Assembly: GCA_942493315.1 (NCBI GenBank)
Contig: OW818690.1
Coordinates: 1,240,001 to 1,304,000, forward strand
Direction of reading: 5' to 3'
DNA: 64,000 nt
Source: UBA5429 sp942493315
GTDB taxonomy: Bacteria > Bacteroidota > Bacteroidia > Bacteroidales > WCHB1-69
In this document: positions 9,625 through 17,605 of the stretch, in pieces
Position numbering within the stretch: position 1 is the stretch's first letter
How the letters are laid out: each line of letters opens with the position of its first letter
The notes under the pieces: generated by a model
The model's database searches: none
Seen by the model: only the letters and a program-made list of their open reading frames with translations
What the model was told of the DNA's origin: nothing
Translations under genes and position numbers: made by a program

Positions 9625-9632
9625 TATTTTTG
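9625..9632 (+). promoter_or_regulatory. Promoter -7 element for the U32 gene
   Basis: TATTTTTG followed by C. The ATG at 9638 is only five bases after the element, which puts it about at the expected transcription start. The mRNA would be leaderless or nearly so, and the longer frame from 9617 would start upstream of the transcript. Confidence 0.65.
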
Positions 9633-9637
9633 CATAT

Positions 9638-11488
9638 ATGAAGAAAACGGGCGACCAACAAAAAATTGAACTATTAGCTCCGGCCAAAAATAAAGATTTT
9701 GGCATCGAGGCGATCAATCATGGGGCTGATGCTGTCTATATCGGAGCACCTCAGTTTGGAGCCAGAGTAGCAGCTTCTAATAGTCTGGAGGATATTGAAT
9801 TACTTGTCAAATATGCGCATCAATACAATGCAAAAGTACATGTTGCCTTAAATACTATTCTGAATGATCAGGATTTGAAAAATGCAGAAAAAATGATTCA
9901 TCAGCTGTATCAATCCGGAATTGATGCACTGATCATTCAGGATTTAGGGATTCTTTCCTTAGATTTACCTCCATTAGAACTTCATGCCAGTACACAAATG
10001 GATATAAGGAACTTAGAAAAAATTTATTTTCTGGAACATCTGGGGTTTTCAAGAGCTATTTTAGCCCGTGAACTTTCACTGGAGGAGATTAGAAATATAA
10101 AATCAAAAAGCGAGATTCAACTGGAAGCGTTTGTTCATGGAGCTCTGTGTGTGAGTTATAGTGGTCAATGTTATGCCAGTAAGGCATTTACAGGCCGAAG
10201 TGCCAATAAGGGGGCCTGCGCTCAGTTGTGCCGCCTTCCCTATACACTCAAAGATCAACAAGGAAAAATAATGGCAGAAGATCGCTTTTTACTCTCTTTA
10301 AAAGATATGGATCGTTCTGATTCCTTAGAAGAGTTAATCGATGCAGGAATCACGTCCCTAAAAATTGAAGGAAGACTAAAAGACCTTTCTTATGTTAAAA
10401 ATGTAACGGCTTTCTACCGAAAAAAACTAGATCTGCTGTTTGAAAAAAGAACCGATTTTGGTGCTTCTTCCTGGGGTAAAACAATCCATTATTTTGAACC
10501 TCAACCTGAAAAATGTTTTCATAGGGACAAAACAGATTATTTTTTACATCAAAGAGGAACGGTTTTAACTGAAATAAACACCCCAAAATCGATTGGTGAG
10601 AAAGTGGGGATTGTAAAACATGTGAAAAAGGATTCTCTGATTTATGATGGGATTCCTCTTCAAAATGGAGATGGTCTAATTTTTGAAAATAATAATAGGG
10701 TAGTGGAAGGGTTTAGAGTGAATAAAGTTATTGATAATCAAATATTTCCGGCTACAATGCCAGATATTGATTCACTTACTGTACTATATAGAAATCTGAA
10801 TTACACCTTTGAGAAAATACTTGAAAAAAAGAGTGCTGAACGGAAAATAGATATTGATATGCTCTGGCAAGAGAAAGAGAATGGTTTTTCTCTACAAATT
10901 GTAGATGAAAGAGGGTGCTCCGTTTCCTCATTTTTGGGGTGTTCCAAAGAGGTTTCAAGGCAGGAAAACAATACAACGGAACAGATTCGAACCATTTTAT
11001 CCAAAACCGGAAATACAATTTATCAAGTTAGAAAAATGGAGATCCAAATTGATCAAAACTATTTTATTCCTGCCTCACAAATCACCGCATTAAGAAGGAC
11101 TTCTTTAGAAAAATTGGATCAGGAGTGGGCAATGCAATACCAACAAAGACCCAAAGAAAAGGTTTCCTATCAGGCAAGAACTATTCAAATTCAATCACAT
11201 GTGGACTATTTCGCTAATGTGATGAACGGAGCAGCTCAAAAAATCTATTTCGATTTAGGGGCGGTTTCTGTAGATGATGCATTTGAAAAAGGGAATCATG
11301 ATGGTGATAATCTGCTGATGCAGTGCAAACATTGTATCAAATATTCATTGGGATTTTGTCCAAAAGAACAAAAAAGTACAGTTCCATTTAAGGAGCCATT
11401 AATTTTAGAACATCAAAAAATCAGATTTGAATTACAATTTGATTGTAAAGAGTGTGTTATGCTGGTGTATCGTTCCGGTCAGAAGTGA
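9638..11488 (+). CDS. U32 family protein with DUF3656, RlhA-like
   Basis: U32 proteins were named as peptidases, but E. coli RlhA (23S rRNA C2501 hydroxylation) and TrhP (tRNA U34 hydroxylation) show an RNA-hydroxylating role. This 616-residue member has the long RlhA-like layout: a U32 domain at about 10-290 starting IELLAPAKN, then a DUF3656 region, and a cysteine-rich tail. Conserved U32 elements are HASTQMD, FVHGALCVSYSGQCYAS and the Cys pair in GACAQLCR, likely ligands of an Fe-S cluster. Further cysteines occur in CKHC, GFCPK and CKEC near the C-terminus. The ATG at 9638 is preferred over the longest frame because of the promoter. It overlaps the convergent CNNM gene by 32 bases. A shorter TrhP-like paralogue lies at 55812-57071. 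Confidence 0.85.
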   Translation: MKKTGDQQKIELLAPAKNKDFGIEAINHGADAVYIGAPQFGARVAASNSLEDIELLVKYAHQYNAKVHVALNTILNDQDLKNAEKMIHQLYQSGIDALIIQDLGILSLDLPPLELHASTQMDIRNLEKIYFLEHLGFSRAILARELSLEEIRNIKSKSEIQLEAFVHGALCVSYSGQCYASKAFTGRSANKGACAQLCRLPYTLKDQQGKIMAEDRFLLSLKDMDRSDSLEELIDAGITSLKIEGRLKDLSYVKNVTAFYRKKLDLLFEKRTDFGASSWGKTIHYFEPQPEKCFHRDKTDYFLHQRGTVLTEINTPKSIGEKVGIVKHVKKDSLIYDGIPLQNGDGLIFENNNRVVEGFRVNKVIDNQIFPATMPDIDSLTVLYRNLNYTFEKILEKKSAERKIDIDMLWQEKENGFSLQIVDERGCSVSSFLGCSKEVSRQENNTTEQIRTILSKTGNTIYQVRKMEIQIDQNYFIPASQITALRRTSLEKLDQEWAMQYQQRPKEKVSYQARTIQIQSHVDYFANVMNGAAQKIYFDLGAVSVDDAFEKGNHDGDNLLMQCKHCIKYSLGFCPKEQKSTVPFKEPLILEHQKIRFELQFDCKECVMLVYRSGQK

Positions 11489-12530
11489 TAATATGTTTGT
11501 ATTTTTCACGTCTTTCATTCCATTTCTGACGGGCATACTGTTGCATATCAGCAAATTGATCTGTTTCATCCACAATTTCAAGTCCTAAAATCGATTCAAT
11601 AATATCTTCCAGAGTTACAACGCCGTTGAAACTGCCGTATTCGTCTGTTACAATGGCAATATGCTCCCTTTCCTGAAGCAGTTTTTCCCATAAAACCATA
11701 ATAGATTCCCCTTCATCTGTGGCAATGATATTTCTTTTAATATCTTTTAATTTGGTATCAAAATGGTCACTGGCAACTTGTTCCAATACATTCTGACGTA
11801 AAACATATCCGGTGATGTGGTCTTCATCTCTGTCTGCATAAACAGGGATTCTGGCATAATGAAGATAATCTTTGTTTTTATAAAATTCAGAAACGGTCAT
11901 CTCTTCCGGTGCAACAGAACAAACAATTTGAGGAGTCATCACATCCTCCACTTTTACAGATTCCAATTTTTGTAAATTTTGGATGATGATATTTTCTGAA
12001 ACTTCAAATTCTCCCTCTTCTGTAGCAATATCTGCCATAGCAAATACTTCTTCACGACTAACAGTCGTTTCAACTTTATTTTTATTAATCACCTTAGATA
12101 GTAAATCAGACAGTTTTACAAAAGGATAAGCAATTATGATTAAGCCATTTAGATATGGAGTAATGGGAAGTGCCATTTTTCTCCAATAAGTAGCCCCAAT
12201 TATTTTGGGATAAATTTCAGTAAAAATTAAAATTAAAAGAGTTAACACTGCAGAAACAATACCAAAAGAAGGTGCTCCCCAAATTTTTACGGCCTGTGCT
12301 CCTACACCAGCTGCCCCAATAGTATGTGCTACAGTATTTAATGATAATATGGCGGCTAAAGGTTTATCAATTTTTTCTTTATATGATTTAAACTTAGTTG
12401 CTCTTTTATCTCCATCTGTTTCTTTCATATTAATAAAAGATAATGGAGTAGAAAGCAACACAGATTCAAATAAAGAACAAATAAAAGAGATGGTTAGTGC
12501 CAGAAATAAATAAAATAATAAAGTGCCCAT
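11457..12530 (-). CDS. CNNM/CorC family transporter with CBS pair
   Basis: This 357-residue protein has the CNNM (DUF21) membrane domain at about residues 1-185, with three to four hydrophobic segments, followed by a CBS pair at about 195-325. Signatures include SLNTVAHTIGAAGVGAQ and TEIYPKIIGA in the membrane domain, and VEDVMTPQ and VTDEYGSFNGVVTLEDIIE in the CBS domains. The C-terminal CorC-HlyC domain found in longer relatives is absent; the protein ends in a short charged tail. Family members transport or regulate Mg2+ and other divalent ions. It has its own upstream promoter, and its 3' end overlaps the U32 gene by 32 bases tail to tail. Confidence 0.88.
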   Translation of the reverse strand: MGTLLFYLFLALTISFICSLFESVLLSTPLSFINMKETDGDKRATKFKSYKEKIDKPLAAILSLNTVAHTIGAAGVGAQAVKIWGAPSFGIVSAVLTLLILIFTEIYPKIIGATYWRKMALPITPYLNGLIIIAYPFVKLSDLLSKVINKNKVETTVSREEVFAMADIATEEGEFEVSENIIIQNLQKLESVKVEDVMTPQIVCSVAPEEMTVSEFYKNKDYLHYARIPVYADRDEDHITGYVLRQNVLEQVASDHFDTKLKDIKRNIIATDEGESIMVLWEKLLQEREHIAIVTDEYGSFNGVVTLEDIIESILGLEIVDETDQFADMQQYARQKWNERREKYKHIITSDRNDTPA

Positions 12531-12585
12531 TTTTGTGTTTAAACGTTGTTTTTCGGATTATGATGATCCAATAAATTAATTTCTG

Positions 12586-12593
12586 CAAAAGTA
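12586..12593 (-). promoter_or_regulatory. Promoter -7 element for the CNNM gene
   Basis: TACTTTTG on the minus strand, followed by C. It predicts a leader of about 48 bases. The divergent yitT promoter lies about 80 bases away, so the two genes are separately driven. Confidence 0.55.
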
Positions 12594-12675
12594 ATAAAAA
12601 TCTTATTTCGATAATGTTACATTTTTGATTTAGTGGAAACTAACTGATAAAATAAGATAAAATGACTTTTTTATA

Positions 12676-12683
12676 TATCTTTG
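12676..12683 (+). promoter_or_regulatory. Promoter -7 element for yitT-sufT
   Basis: TATCTTTG followed by C, 18 bases before the yitT ATG. No clear -33 element is visible. Confidence 0.6.
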
Positions 12684-12701
12684 CATTCTAAATAGTACAT
12701 T

Positions 12702-13637
12702 ATGAAATTTATCAAGTCGATCCCTAAAAAAGTAAATCCCAAAGAGTTAATGAAAGAGTATTCTTTAATTCTTGTGGGTACTTTTATTATGGCAGTAGGT
12801 TTTGTGGTGTTTATTGCTCCTTTAAAACTTGCACCCGGAGGTGTTTATGGGATAGCCATTATTTTACACCACTTATTCAAATTTCCAATTGGGATCAGTG
12901 GGATTGCTCTTGATATTCCTCTTTTGATTATTGGAACTCTCATTTTAGGTCCTAAGTTTGGATTTAAAACAGTGATTGGCATCGTTTCATTATCCGGATT
13001 TATCACCCTTTTAGAGCATTTGTACGGATATGAACCTCTTATTACCATCATTTCGGATGGAAAAGTGATTCCAGATCCTGCAGCTAATTTGATTATTGCC
13101 TTGTTTGGGGCTGTAGCAGTAGGCTTGGGATTAGGTTTAGTCTTCAAATCCAGAGCAACTTCAGGTGGAACTGATATTGTGGCCATGGTTCTTAAAAAAT
13201 ATTTTAAACATATCCCTCTTGGAACCATGATTATGATCGTTGATTCCATCATCGTTCTGGCTGCATTAGCTGTATTTAAAGATTGGACAATCCCGCTTTA
13301 CTCCTGGTTTGTTATCTATGTTTGCGGGTTTACCATCGATAAAGTGATTTCAGGTTTTGCTAGAAGAAAAGCGATTATTATCATTTCAGATTCTTATGAT
13401 GAGATTAAATCTTTTATTATTAAAGATCTCGATCGTGGTGGCACCTTTTTACATGGTGAAGGAATGTACAATTTAGCAGAAAAGAAAATTATTTATACAA
13501 CCATCAGCTCTAAAGAGTTACCCTCCCTTCTACACCATATTCACGAAAAGGATCCTAAAGCATTTGTTTCGGTTCTGGATGCTACTGATGTTTATGGAGA
13601 AGGATTTAATTCTTTGAGAGAAAAAGCTTTACACTAA
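12702..13637 (+). CDS. YitT family membrane protein
   Basis: This 311-residue integral membrane protein has five to six hydrophobic helices in residues 20-220 (YitT/DUF161) and a soluble C-terminal DUF2179 domain at about 225-305. Family landmarks are ALKLAPGGVYGIAIIL, FKSRATSGGTDIVAM and the DUF2179 segment with GTFLHGEGMY and VSVLDATDVYGEGF. The molecular function of the family is not established. It starts a run of three plus-strand genes, and its stop overlaps the next start as TAATG, which implies translational coupling with the Fe-S assembly gene. Whether that coupling has a functional meaning is unknown. Confidence 0.88.
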   Translation: MKFIKSIPKKVNPKELMKEYSLILVGTFIMAVGFVVFIAPLKLAPGGVYGIAIILHHLFKFPIGISGIALDIPLLIIGTLILGPKFGFKTVIGIVSLSGFITLLEHLYGYEPLITIISDGKVIPDPAANLIIALFGAVAVGLGLGLVFKSRATSGGTDIVAMVLKKYFKHIPLGTMIMIVDSIIVLAALAVFKDWTIPLYSWFVIYVCGFTIDKVISGFARRKAIIIISDSYDEIKSFIIKDLDRGGTFLHGEGMYNLAEKKIIYTTISSKELPSLLHHIHEKDPKAFVSVLDATDVYGEGFNSLREKALH

Positions 13638-13933
13638 TGAAAGAACAAATTATCAAAGCCCTCTCATTCGTTTATGATCCTGAAATTCCTGTTAATGTTT
13701 GGGAATTGGGATTAATTTATGATATTATCATCAAATCGGAAAATGAAGTTGAAATCATCATGACGCTCACCGCTCCTAACTGTCCCGAGGCGGAGAGTTT
13801 ACCTTATGAAGTGAAAACAGAAGTCCAAAGGATTACGGGTGTTCAAAACGTTACCGTTACGATTACATTTGATCCCCCTTGGGATATGAGTAGAATGAGT
13901 GAAGCTGCAAAACTAGAACTAGGATTTTTATAA
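13637..13933 (+). CDS. sufT: MIP18/DUF59 Fe-S assembly factor, SufT-like
   Basis: A 98-residue MIP18-family protein. SufT-like proteins help deliver or mature Fe-S clusters on target proteins. The family pattern is complete: DPEIPVNVWELGLIYDI near residue 18-34, the reactive cysteine in TAPNCPEAE at about residue 54, and FDPPWDMSRMSEAAKLELG near the end. The gene overlaps the yitT stop by one base. It lies away from sufC and sufD, which are about 5-6 kb further on and on the other strand, so Fe-S assembly genes are dispersed here. Confidence 0.9.
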   Translation: MKEQIIKALSFVYDPEIPVNVWELGLIYDIIIKSENEVEIIMTLTAPNCPEAESLPYEVKTEVQRITGVQNVTVTITFDPPWDMSRMSEAAKLELGFL

Positions 13934-13948
13934 ACCAATAATACAGAG

Positions 13949-15388
13949 ATGAAAAAAGTGATTTTTTTAGGCTTACTATTAGCCTTTGTTGTAAATTCTG
14001 TTAATGCTACAGACAATCCTGCACAAATTAAAAGACTTGAAAAACATGTGTATTTTTTTGCTGCGGACTCCTTAAATGGTAGAAAAGAAGGCAGTTTGGA
14101 TAATAAAAAAGCAGCTGCTTACATTAAAAAACAATTCGAGGAGATCGGTTTAATTACCAATTATCAATTTATTGATTCTGATCGTACTCAACAAAATGTG
14201 ATTGGTGTCTTAGAAGGAAATGATCCTATTCTAAAACATGAAATTATTGTTATTGGTGCCCATTATGATCATTTGGGTGTAAAAATGGTGGAAAATGTAA
14301 CCCAAATCTATAATGGAGCTGATGATAATGCCTCAGGTACAGCTGCCATTATTGAAATTGCACGCCAAATGTTTCTTAAAAAAGATCAGTTGAAAAGAAC
14401 CATCATTTTTATTGCATTTGATGCCGAAGAATCAGGATTAATAGGTTCAACTTTTTATATCAAAGATTTTCTGCTTCATAATCAGACCGATAAAGTTGTT
14501 TTAATGACCAGTATTGACATGGTGGGCTACTTGAAACAATCCGGAAAACTTAAAATCAGTGGAGTTAAAACGGTCAAAAACTATAAATCATTGTTTGATC
14601 AGGTTCCATTTGATTCAGAATATAATCTGGTATTAAATGATTTTGATAATTCGATTTTTACCGGTTCTGATCATGGCCCTTTTATTGAAAGAAAAATTCC
14701 TGCTTTTCATACGACAACCGGGCTTAAATCTCCCTACCATAAACCGGAGGATGATGCTGATTTGATTGACTATAATGGATTGTCTACAATTGTAGATTAT
14801 TTTGCTCAGCTGAATTATGTATTTGCTGTTTCTGAACAGTTGGAGAGCAGTGGAGAGTTTGGTAAATCTGCATTTGCAGAAAAAAAGAACTATTTTGCAA
14901 TCGTGGCAGGAATAGGCAATAATGAACATTTTTATACCAATGGCCCAATGACCGGTAAAAAAGGGATTGCTTTAAATGCGGGTATCTATGGAAAGGTATC
15001 AGTAGCTAAGTATTTAGCATTGAAAGGAGAGATAGATTATGAATTTAAAAAAGGATTCAGAAGTGAAGGAGAACTCTATACTCATGCAGTGAGTGCTCCA
15101 ATCACATTATTTACTAAAGCAACTGTGCAAAATGTCGTGGAATTTGACTTAGGTTTTGGAGGATATTACACCTACTATTTTGCCGGAAAATTAAATTCCA
15201 ATTCTCTTGATTTTGCAAAATATAATCATCATGAATATGGTTGTCAGGTAGAAATGGAGATGAGAATTGCTGCTCTTTTGTTCGGTTTACAATGGAAATT
15301 TGCATTGAATAACTTCATGGTCAATCCCGTTGGAAACGATATGTCGAAAATAAGGGGAGTAAATTTTAGAATAGGATATATTTTCTAA
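13949..15388 (+). CDS. Secreted M28 metallopeptidase with C-terminal beta-barrel-like domain
   Basis: A 479-residue exported protein with a signal peptide ending near VNA at residue 20. The M28 zinc aminopeptidase domain covers about 25-295. Its ligands and catalytic acids are visible: His105 and Asp107 in GAHYDHLG, Asp125 or Asp126 in NGADDNASG, Glu160 and Glu161 in DAEESG, Asp190 in SIDMVGY and His264 in SPYHKPED. After a short linker the remaining 165 residues are rich in glycine and alternating aromatic residues, and the protein ends NFRIGYIF, typical of an outer-membrane beta-barrel strand. The peptidase would then be tethered to the outer membrane. It starts 15 bases after sufT and overlaps the convergent gene by four bases. 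The barrel call is by residue pattern only. Confidence 0.82.
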   Translation: MKKVIFLGLLLAFVVNSVNATDNPAQIKRLEKHVYFFAADSLNGRKEGSLDNKKAAAYIKKQFEEIGLITNYQFIDSDRTQQNVIGVLEGNDPILKHEIIVIGAHYDHLGVKMVENVTQIYNGADDNASGTAAIIEIARQMFLKKDQLKRTIIFIAFDAEESGLIGSTFYIKDFLLHNQTDKVVLMTSIDMVGYLKQSGKLKISGVKTVKNYKSLFDQVPFDSEYNLVLNDFDNSIFTGSDHGPFIERKIPAFHTTTGLKSPYHKPEDDADLIDYNGLSTIVDYFAQLNYVFAVSEQLESSGEFGKSAFAEKKNYFAIVAGIGNNEHFYTNGPMTGKKGIALNAGIYGKVSVAKYLALKGEIDYEFKKGFRSEGELYTHAVSAPITLFTKATVQNVVEFDLGFGGYYTYYFAGKLNSNSLDFAKYNHHEYGCQVEMEMRIAALLFGLQWKFALNNFMVNPVGNDMSKIRGVNFRIGYIF

Positions 15389-15984
15389 GATTTAGAAGCT
15401 ATTACTATCATAAAATCGAGATACTCCATTTGAAAAAGGGGTATCTCTTTTTCATTTTTAAGAAGTGCTTGTAAAGGATTACTGGTAATGAGAATATCGT
15501 TTGAAAAATCAACTTCCCCCTTGGCATACCATTTAAAGATCGCCTCTTTGGCGCACCAGATCAGCGTTACATCTTTTGGATTTTCTGGATCAAAATGAAG
15601 CATCTCTTGTTCGTTCATGAACTTATGTTTTAACTTCAATATTCTGGAAGCACAAAGCTCAACATCAATTCCTACTGGTATATCACTTAAAGCCACCAGA
15701 ACCAAATCTTTAGAATGGGAAAATGAAATAAACCCTTTAGGGTAGATAGGTTGTCCGTTTGAAGAATAGGATATGGAGATATTATTGTTGCCAGTTAATT
15801 CAGCCAATGCGGCTCTGCAAGCCCATTTTTCCAATCTTCGGGATTCTAATTTTAGGTTTTGAATCTCGTTAATGTCTTGTTGATCAATAACGTAATTTTG
15901 TAAAAAAAACGGTTCCGTTTCTTGAATTTGCCAGAGGCAAATGGAAACGGAACCGTTTAATTGTTTTTTTAATATTGCTGGCAT
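15385..15984 (-). CDS. 4'-phosphopantetheinyl transferase, Sfp/AcpT superfamily
   Basis: It transfers phosphopantetheine from CoA to a carrier-protein serine. The 199-residue length fits the family. Mg2+-binding acids are Asp107 and Glu109 in GIDVEL, and Glu147 in the second motif WCAKEAIFKW. FSHSKD precedes them at about residue 88-93. The N-terminal ICLWQIQETE segment matches relatives, so the ATG at 15984 is credible even though it leaves only two bases after the hpf stop. The oddity is that codons about 9-28 form a perfect inverted repeat followed by eight T in the coding strand, which looks like an intrinsic terminator inside the gene. The carrier protein served is not in the window. Confidence 0.88.
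   Translation of the reverse strand: MPAILKKQLNGSVSICLWQIQETEPFFLQNYVIDQQDINEIQNLKLESRRLEKWACRAALAELTGNNNISISYSSNGQPIYPKGFISFSHSKDLVLVALSDIPVGIDVELCASRILKLKHKFMNEQEMLHFDPENPKDVTLIWCAKEAIFKWYAKGEVDFSNDILITSNPLQALLKNEKEIPLFQMEYLDFMIVIASKS
15902..15958 (-). terminator. Intrinsic-terminator-like hairpin inside the start of the PPTase gene
   Basis: Bases 15907-15921 (AAACGGTTCCGTTTC) and 15944-15958 are perfect 15-base reverse complements. Nested inside, ATTTGCC 15926-15932 pairs with GGCAAAT 15936-15942, leaving an AGA loop on the plus strand. In the minus-strand transcript the stem is followed directly by eight U. It lies 26-82 bases after the PPTase ATG and downstream of hpf, so it could end the rpsU/xerC/hpf transcript or attenuate the PPTase. 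Confidence 0.75.
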
Positions 15985-15986
15985 GA

Positions 15987-16286
15987 TTATAAACCGCGAT
16001 CTTTTTCTTTAATTTTTAATAATTGTTTTCTTAATGCTTCTGCCACTTCGTCCGCAGCTTCTTCAAAAGTTTTAGCTGTTTTACCGGCAATGGCATCATT
16101 TCCTTTGATCTTGGCTCTGATTTCAACCGTTTTGTTTTCAGGCTTTTCTGTGTTTTCGAGTTTGAGAGTTACTTCAGTACCAATAATCCCGTCATGGATT
16201 TTAGTAAGTTTTTCAATCTTTTCTGCAATAAAGCTTTCCAGTTTTTGATCTGCTTTAAAATGCAAAGCTGTGATTTTAATGTTCAT
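15987..16286 (-). CDS. hpf: Short ribosome hibernation factor, HPF/RaiA family
   Basis: A 99-residue protein of the short HPF/YfiA type, which binds the 30S subunit near the decoding centre and promotes ribosome inactivation or dimer formation in slow growth. It opens MNIKITALHFKADQ, has the amphipathic EKIEKLTKIHD helix, the KLENTEKPENKTVEIRAKI beta hairpin and the basic, alanine-rich TFEEAADEVAEALRKQL helix. The long-form C-terminal domain is absent. The gene sits 13 bases after xerC and two bases before the PPTase, in the rpsU-xerC-hpf order common in Bacteroidota. Confidence 0.92.
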   Translation of the reverse strand: MNIKITALHFKADQKLESFIAEKIEKLTKIHDGIIGTEVTLKLENTEKPENKTVEIRAKIKGNDAIAGKTAKTFEEAADEVAEALRKQLLKIKEKDRGL

Positions 16287-16299
16287 AAAAACCTCCTTG

Positions 16300-17205
16300 T
16301 TACGCTCGTGGATGAGCTTGTTGATAAATTGATTTAAGTTTTTCTATTGAATTATGAGTATAAATTTGGGTAGCTGCTAAACCGGAATGACCTAAAATCT
16401 CTTTGATTGCATTGATATCTGCCCCATTATTTAGAAGGTGGGTGGCAAAAGTGTGGCGAATAACGTGCGGACTTCTTTGGTCAATTGTAGTAATCATATC
16501 GAGATACCTCCTTACAATTTTATAAACTGTTTTCGGATTTAATTTATTGTTTTTCGATGTAACAAATATACAACTATTTTGGAATAAATTTCCAAATTTT
16601 TGCTCAAAATGTGAAAAATATTTTTCTAAAGTTGTTTTTGCCTGATTTCCAAAGGGTATCAGTCGCTCCTTATTTCTTTTTCCCAAAACTTTTACCGTTT
16701 GATTATAAAGATCGATATCTCCATAAGTCAAATTAATTAATTCTGATAATCGCATTCCTGTAGCATAAAACAGTTCCAAAATGGTTCTATCTCTCCACCC
16801 TTCGAAATGATCTTCAAAGAGGTCAAGGGTGAATAATTTATCCATATCACTCATTTCGATGTACTGAGGTACTCTTTTTGGTACTTTCTGAGACGAAATG
16901 GCGATTGTTGGATCCTCATGAATCAAACCTATTTTTCTCAAATATTTAAAATAGGCTTTGAGCGAACTTAACTTTCTGTTGATACTTTTTGAACTATTAT
17001 GGTCCTTTTCTACCAGACTAAAAATCCAGTTTCGGATCTGTTGTGTCTCAATTTTGTTAGAAACAAAATCAATAGGTTGACTTTCTGAACCCTCACCAAT
17101 AAATTCAAAAAACTGAAAAAGATCTGTCTGATAAGCTTTTATGGTATGATCAGATACTCTTTTTTCGTATTTAAGGTAGTTTAAGAAAGTTGACAATGAT
17201 TCCAT
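16300..17205 (-). CDS. xerC: Tyrosine recombinase, XerC-like
   Basis: A 301-residue site-specific recombinase with an N-terminal SAM-like core-binding domain (about 1-95) and a C-terminal catalytic domain (about 105-300). Catalytic residues are in YATGMRLSEL (Arg), HVIRHTFATHLL (His and Arg), LGHSGLAATQIYTH (His and the Tyr nucleophile). The longest frame adds 14 codons, but the -7 promoter at 17225-17232 predicts a transcript starting inside that extension, so the ATG at 17203-17205 is preferred; it also gives the normal MESLSTFLNYL start. A second recombinase lies at 32775-33692. The two probably act together at dif, with this one in the usual xerC setting beside hpf and rpsU. Confidence 0.88.
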   Translation of the reverse strand: MESLSTFLNYLKYEKRVSDHTIKAYQTDLFQFFEFIGEGSESQPIDFVSNKIETQQIRNWIFSLVEKDHNSSKSINRKLSSLKAYFKYLRKIGLIHEDPTIAISSQKVPKRVPQYIEMSDMDKLFTLDLFEDHFEGWRDRTILELFYATGMRLSELINLTYGDIDLYNQTVKVLGKRNKERLIPFGNQAKTTLEKYFSHFEQKFGNLFQNSCIFVTSKNNKLNPKTVYKIVRRYLDMITTIDQRSPHVIRHTFATHLLNNGADINAIKEILGHSGLAATQIYTHNSIEKLKSIYQQAHPRA

Positions 17206-17224
17206 GAAATAAAAAAAGATACTG

Positions 17225-17232
17225 CAAAGATA
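17225..17232 (-). promoter_or_regulatory. Promoter -7 element for xerC-hpf
   Basis: TATCTTTG on the minus strand, followed by C, with a leader of about 12 bases to the chosen ATG. It directly abuts the T-run of the rpsU terminator, so termination and new initiation are packed into about 35 bases. Confidence 0.6.
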
Positions 17233-17258
17233 AAAAAAAACGGGCAATTACTTGTCCG
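17232..17258 (-). terminator. Intrinsic terminator of rpsU
   Basis: CGGGCAA 17241-17247 pairs with TTGTCCG 17252-17258 (one G-U pair) around a four-base loop. In the minus-strand transcript it is followed by nine U. It lies 25 bases after the rpsU stop. Plus-strand T residues on the other side make it potentially bidirectional. Confidence 0.75.
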
Positions 17259-17282
17259 TTCTCTTTTTTTTTGATCTTTCGA

Positions 17283-17480
17283 TTACATTTCAGCTTCTTT
17301 TGAAACAAGTTGTTGAACGTAAATCGCTTTCAATTTTTGTTCCCTTTTGATAATACTGGGTTTAGTGAATTTTTGTCTTGCGCGTAATTCTCTAACTACA
17401 CCAGTTTTTTCAAATTTTCTTTTTAATTTTTTAAGGGCTCTGTCAATAGTTTCACCCTCTTTTACGGAAACAACGATCAT
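17283..17480 (-). CDS. rpsU: Small ribosomal subunit protein bS21
   Basis: A 65-residue basic protein with the bS21 pattern: VSVKEGETIDRALKKLKRK, then EKTGVVRELRARQKFTKPS and a basic tail. It is one of the last proteins added to the 30S subunit near the anti-Shine-Dalgarno region. In Bacteroidota bS21 takes part in hiding the anti-SD, which fits the lack of SD sequences at most starts in this window. It has its own promoter and an intrinsic terminator. The order rpsU-xerC-hpf is common in the phylum. Confidence 0.95.
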   Translation of the reverse strand: MIVVSVKEGETIDRALKKLKRKFEKTGVVRELRARQKFTKPSIIKREQKLKAIYVQQLVSKEAEM

Positions 17481-17529
17481 AAAAAATACCTCTTTCTTTT
17501 GTTAAATGAATAATTTTTTTTAAGGGGTG

Positions 17530-17559
17530 CAAAATTACAAAAAAAAAATGAATAATCAA
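17530..17559 (-). promoter_or_regulatory. Promoter for rpsU
   Basis: On the minus strand TAATTTTG lies at 17530-17537 with TTG 19 bases upstream at 17557-17559. The -33 part falls inside the heptamer repeat array, so repeat-length changes could alter promoter context. Confidence 0.6.
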
Positions 17560-17597
17560 TAAATAATAATGAATAATGAATAATGAATAATGAATAA
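17549..17597. repeat. Seven in-register heptamers (TGAATAA type)
   Basis: Bases 17549-17597 divide exactly into seven 7-base units: TGAATAA, TCAATAA, ATAATAA and then four copies of TGAATAA. The array lies upstream of rpsU and overlaps its -33 region. It belongs to the same class of heptamer arrays as those at 20685-20838 and 32629-32740. Confidence 0.8.
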
Positions 17598-17605
17598 TCA
17601 AAATG

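Noticed and set aside
11457..11488. Possible annotation error at the 32-base tail-to-tail overlap of the U32 and CNNM genes
   Set aside because: Both frames remain open and both proteins have plausible ends; such overlaps are tolerated in compact genomes, and no frameshift is needed.
14633..14929. 98-codon minus-strand frame inside the M28 gene
   Set aside because: It is a shadow of the M28 frame with unusual composition and no promoter.
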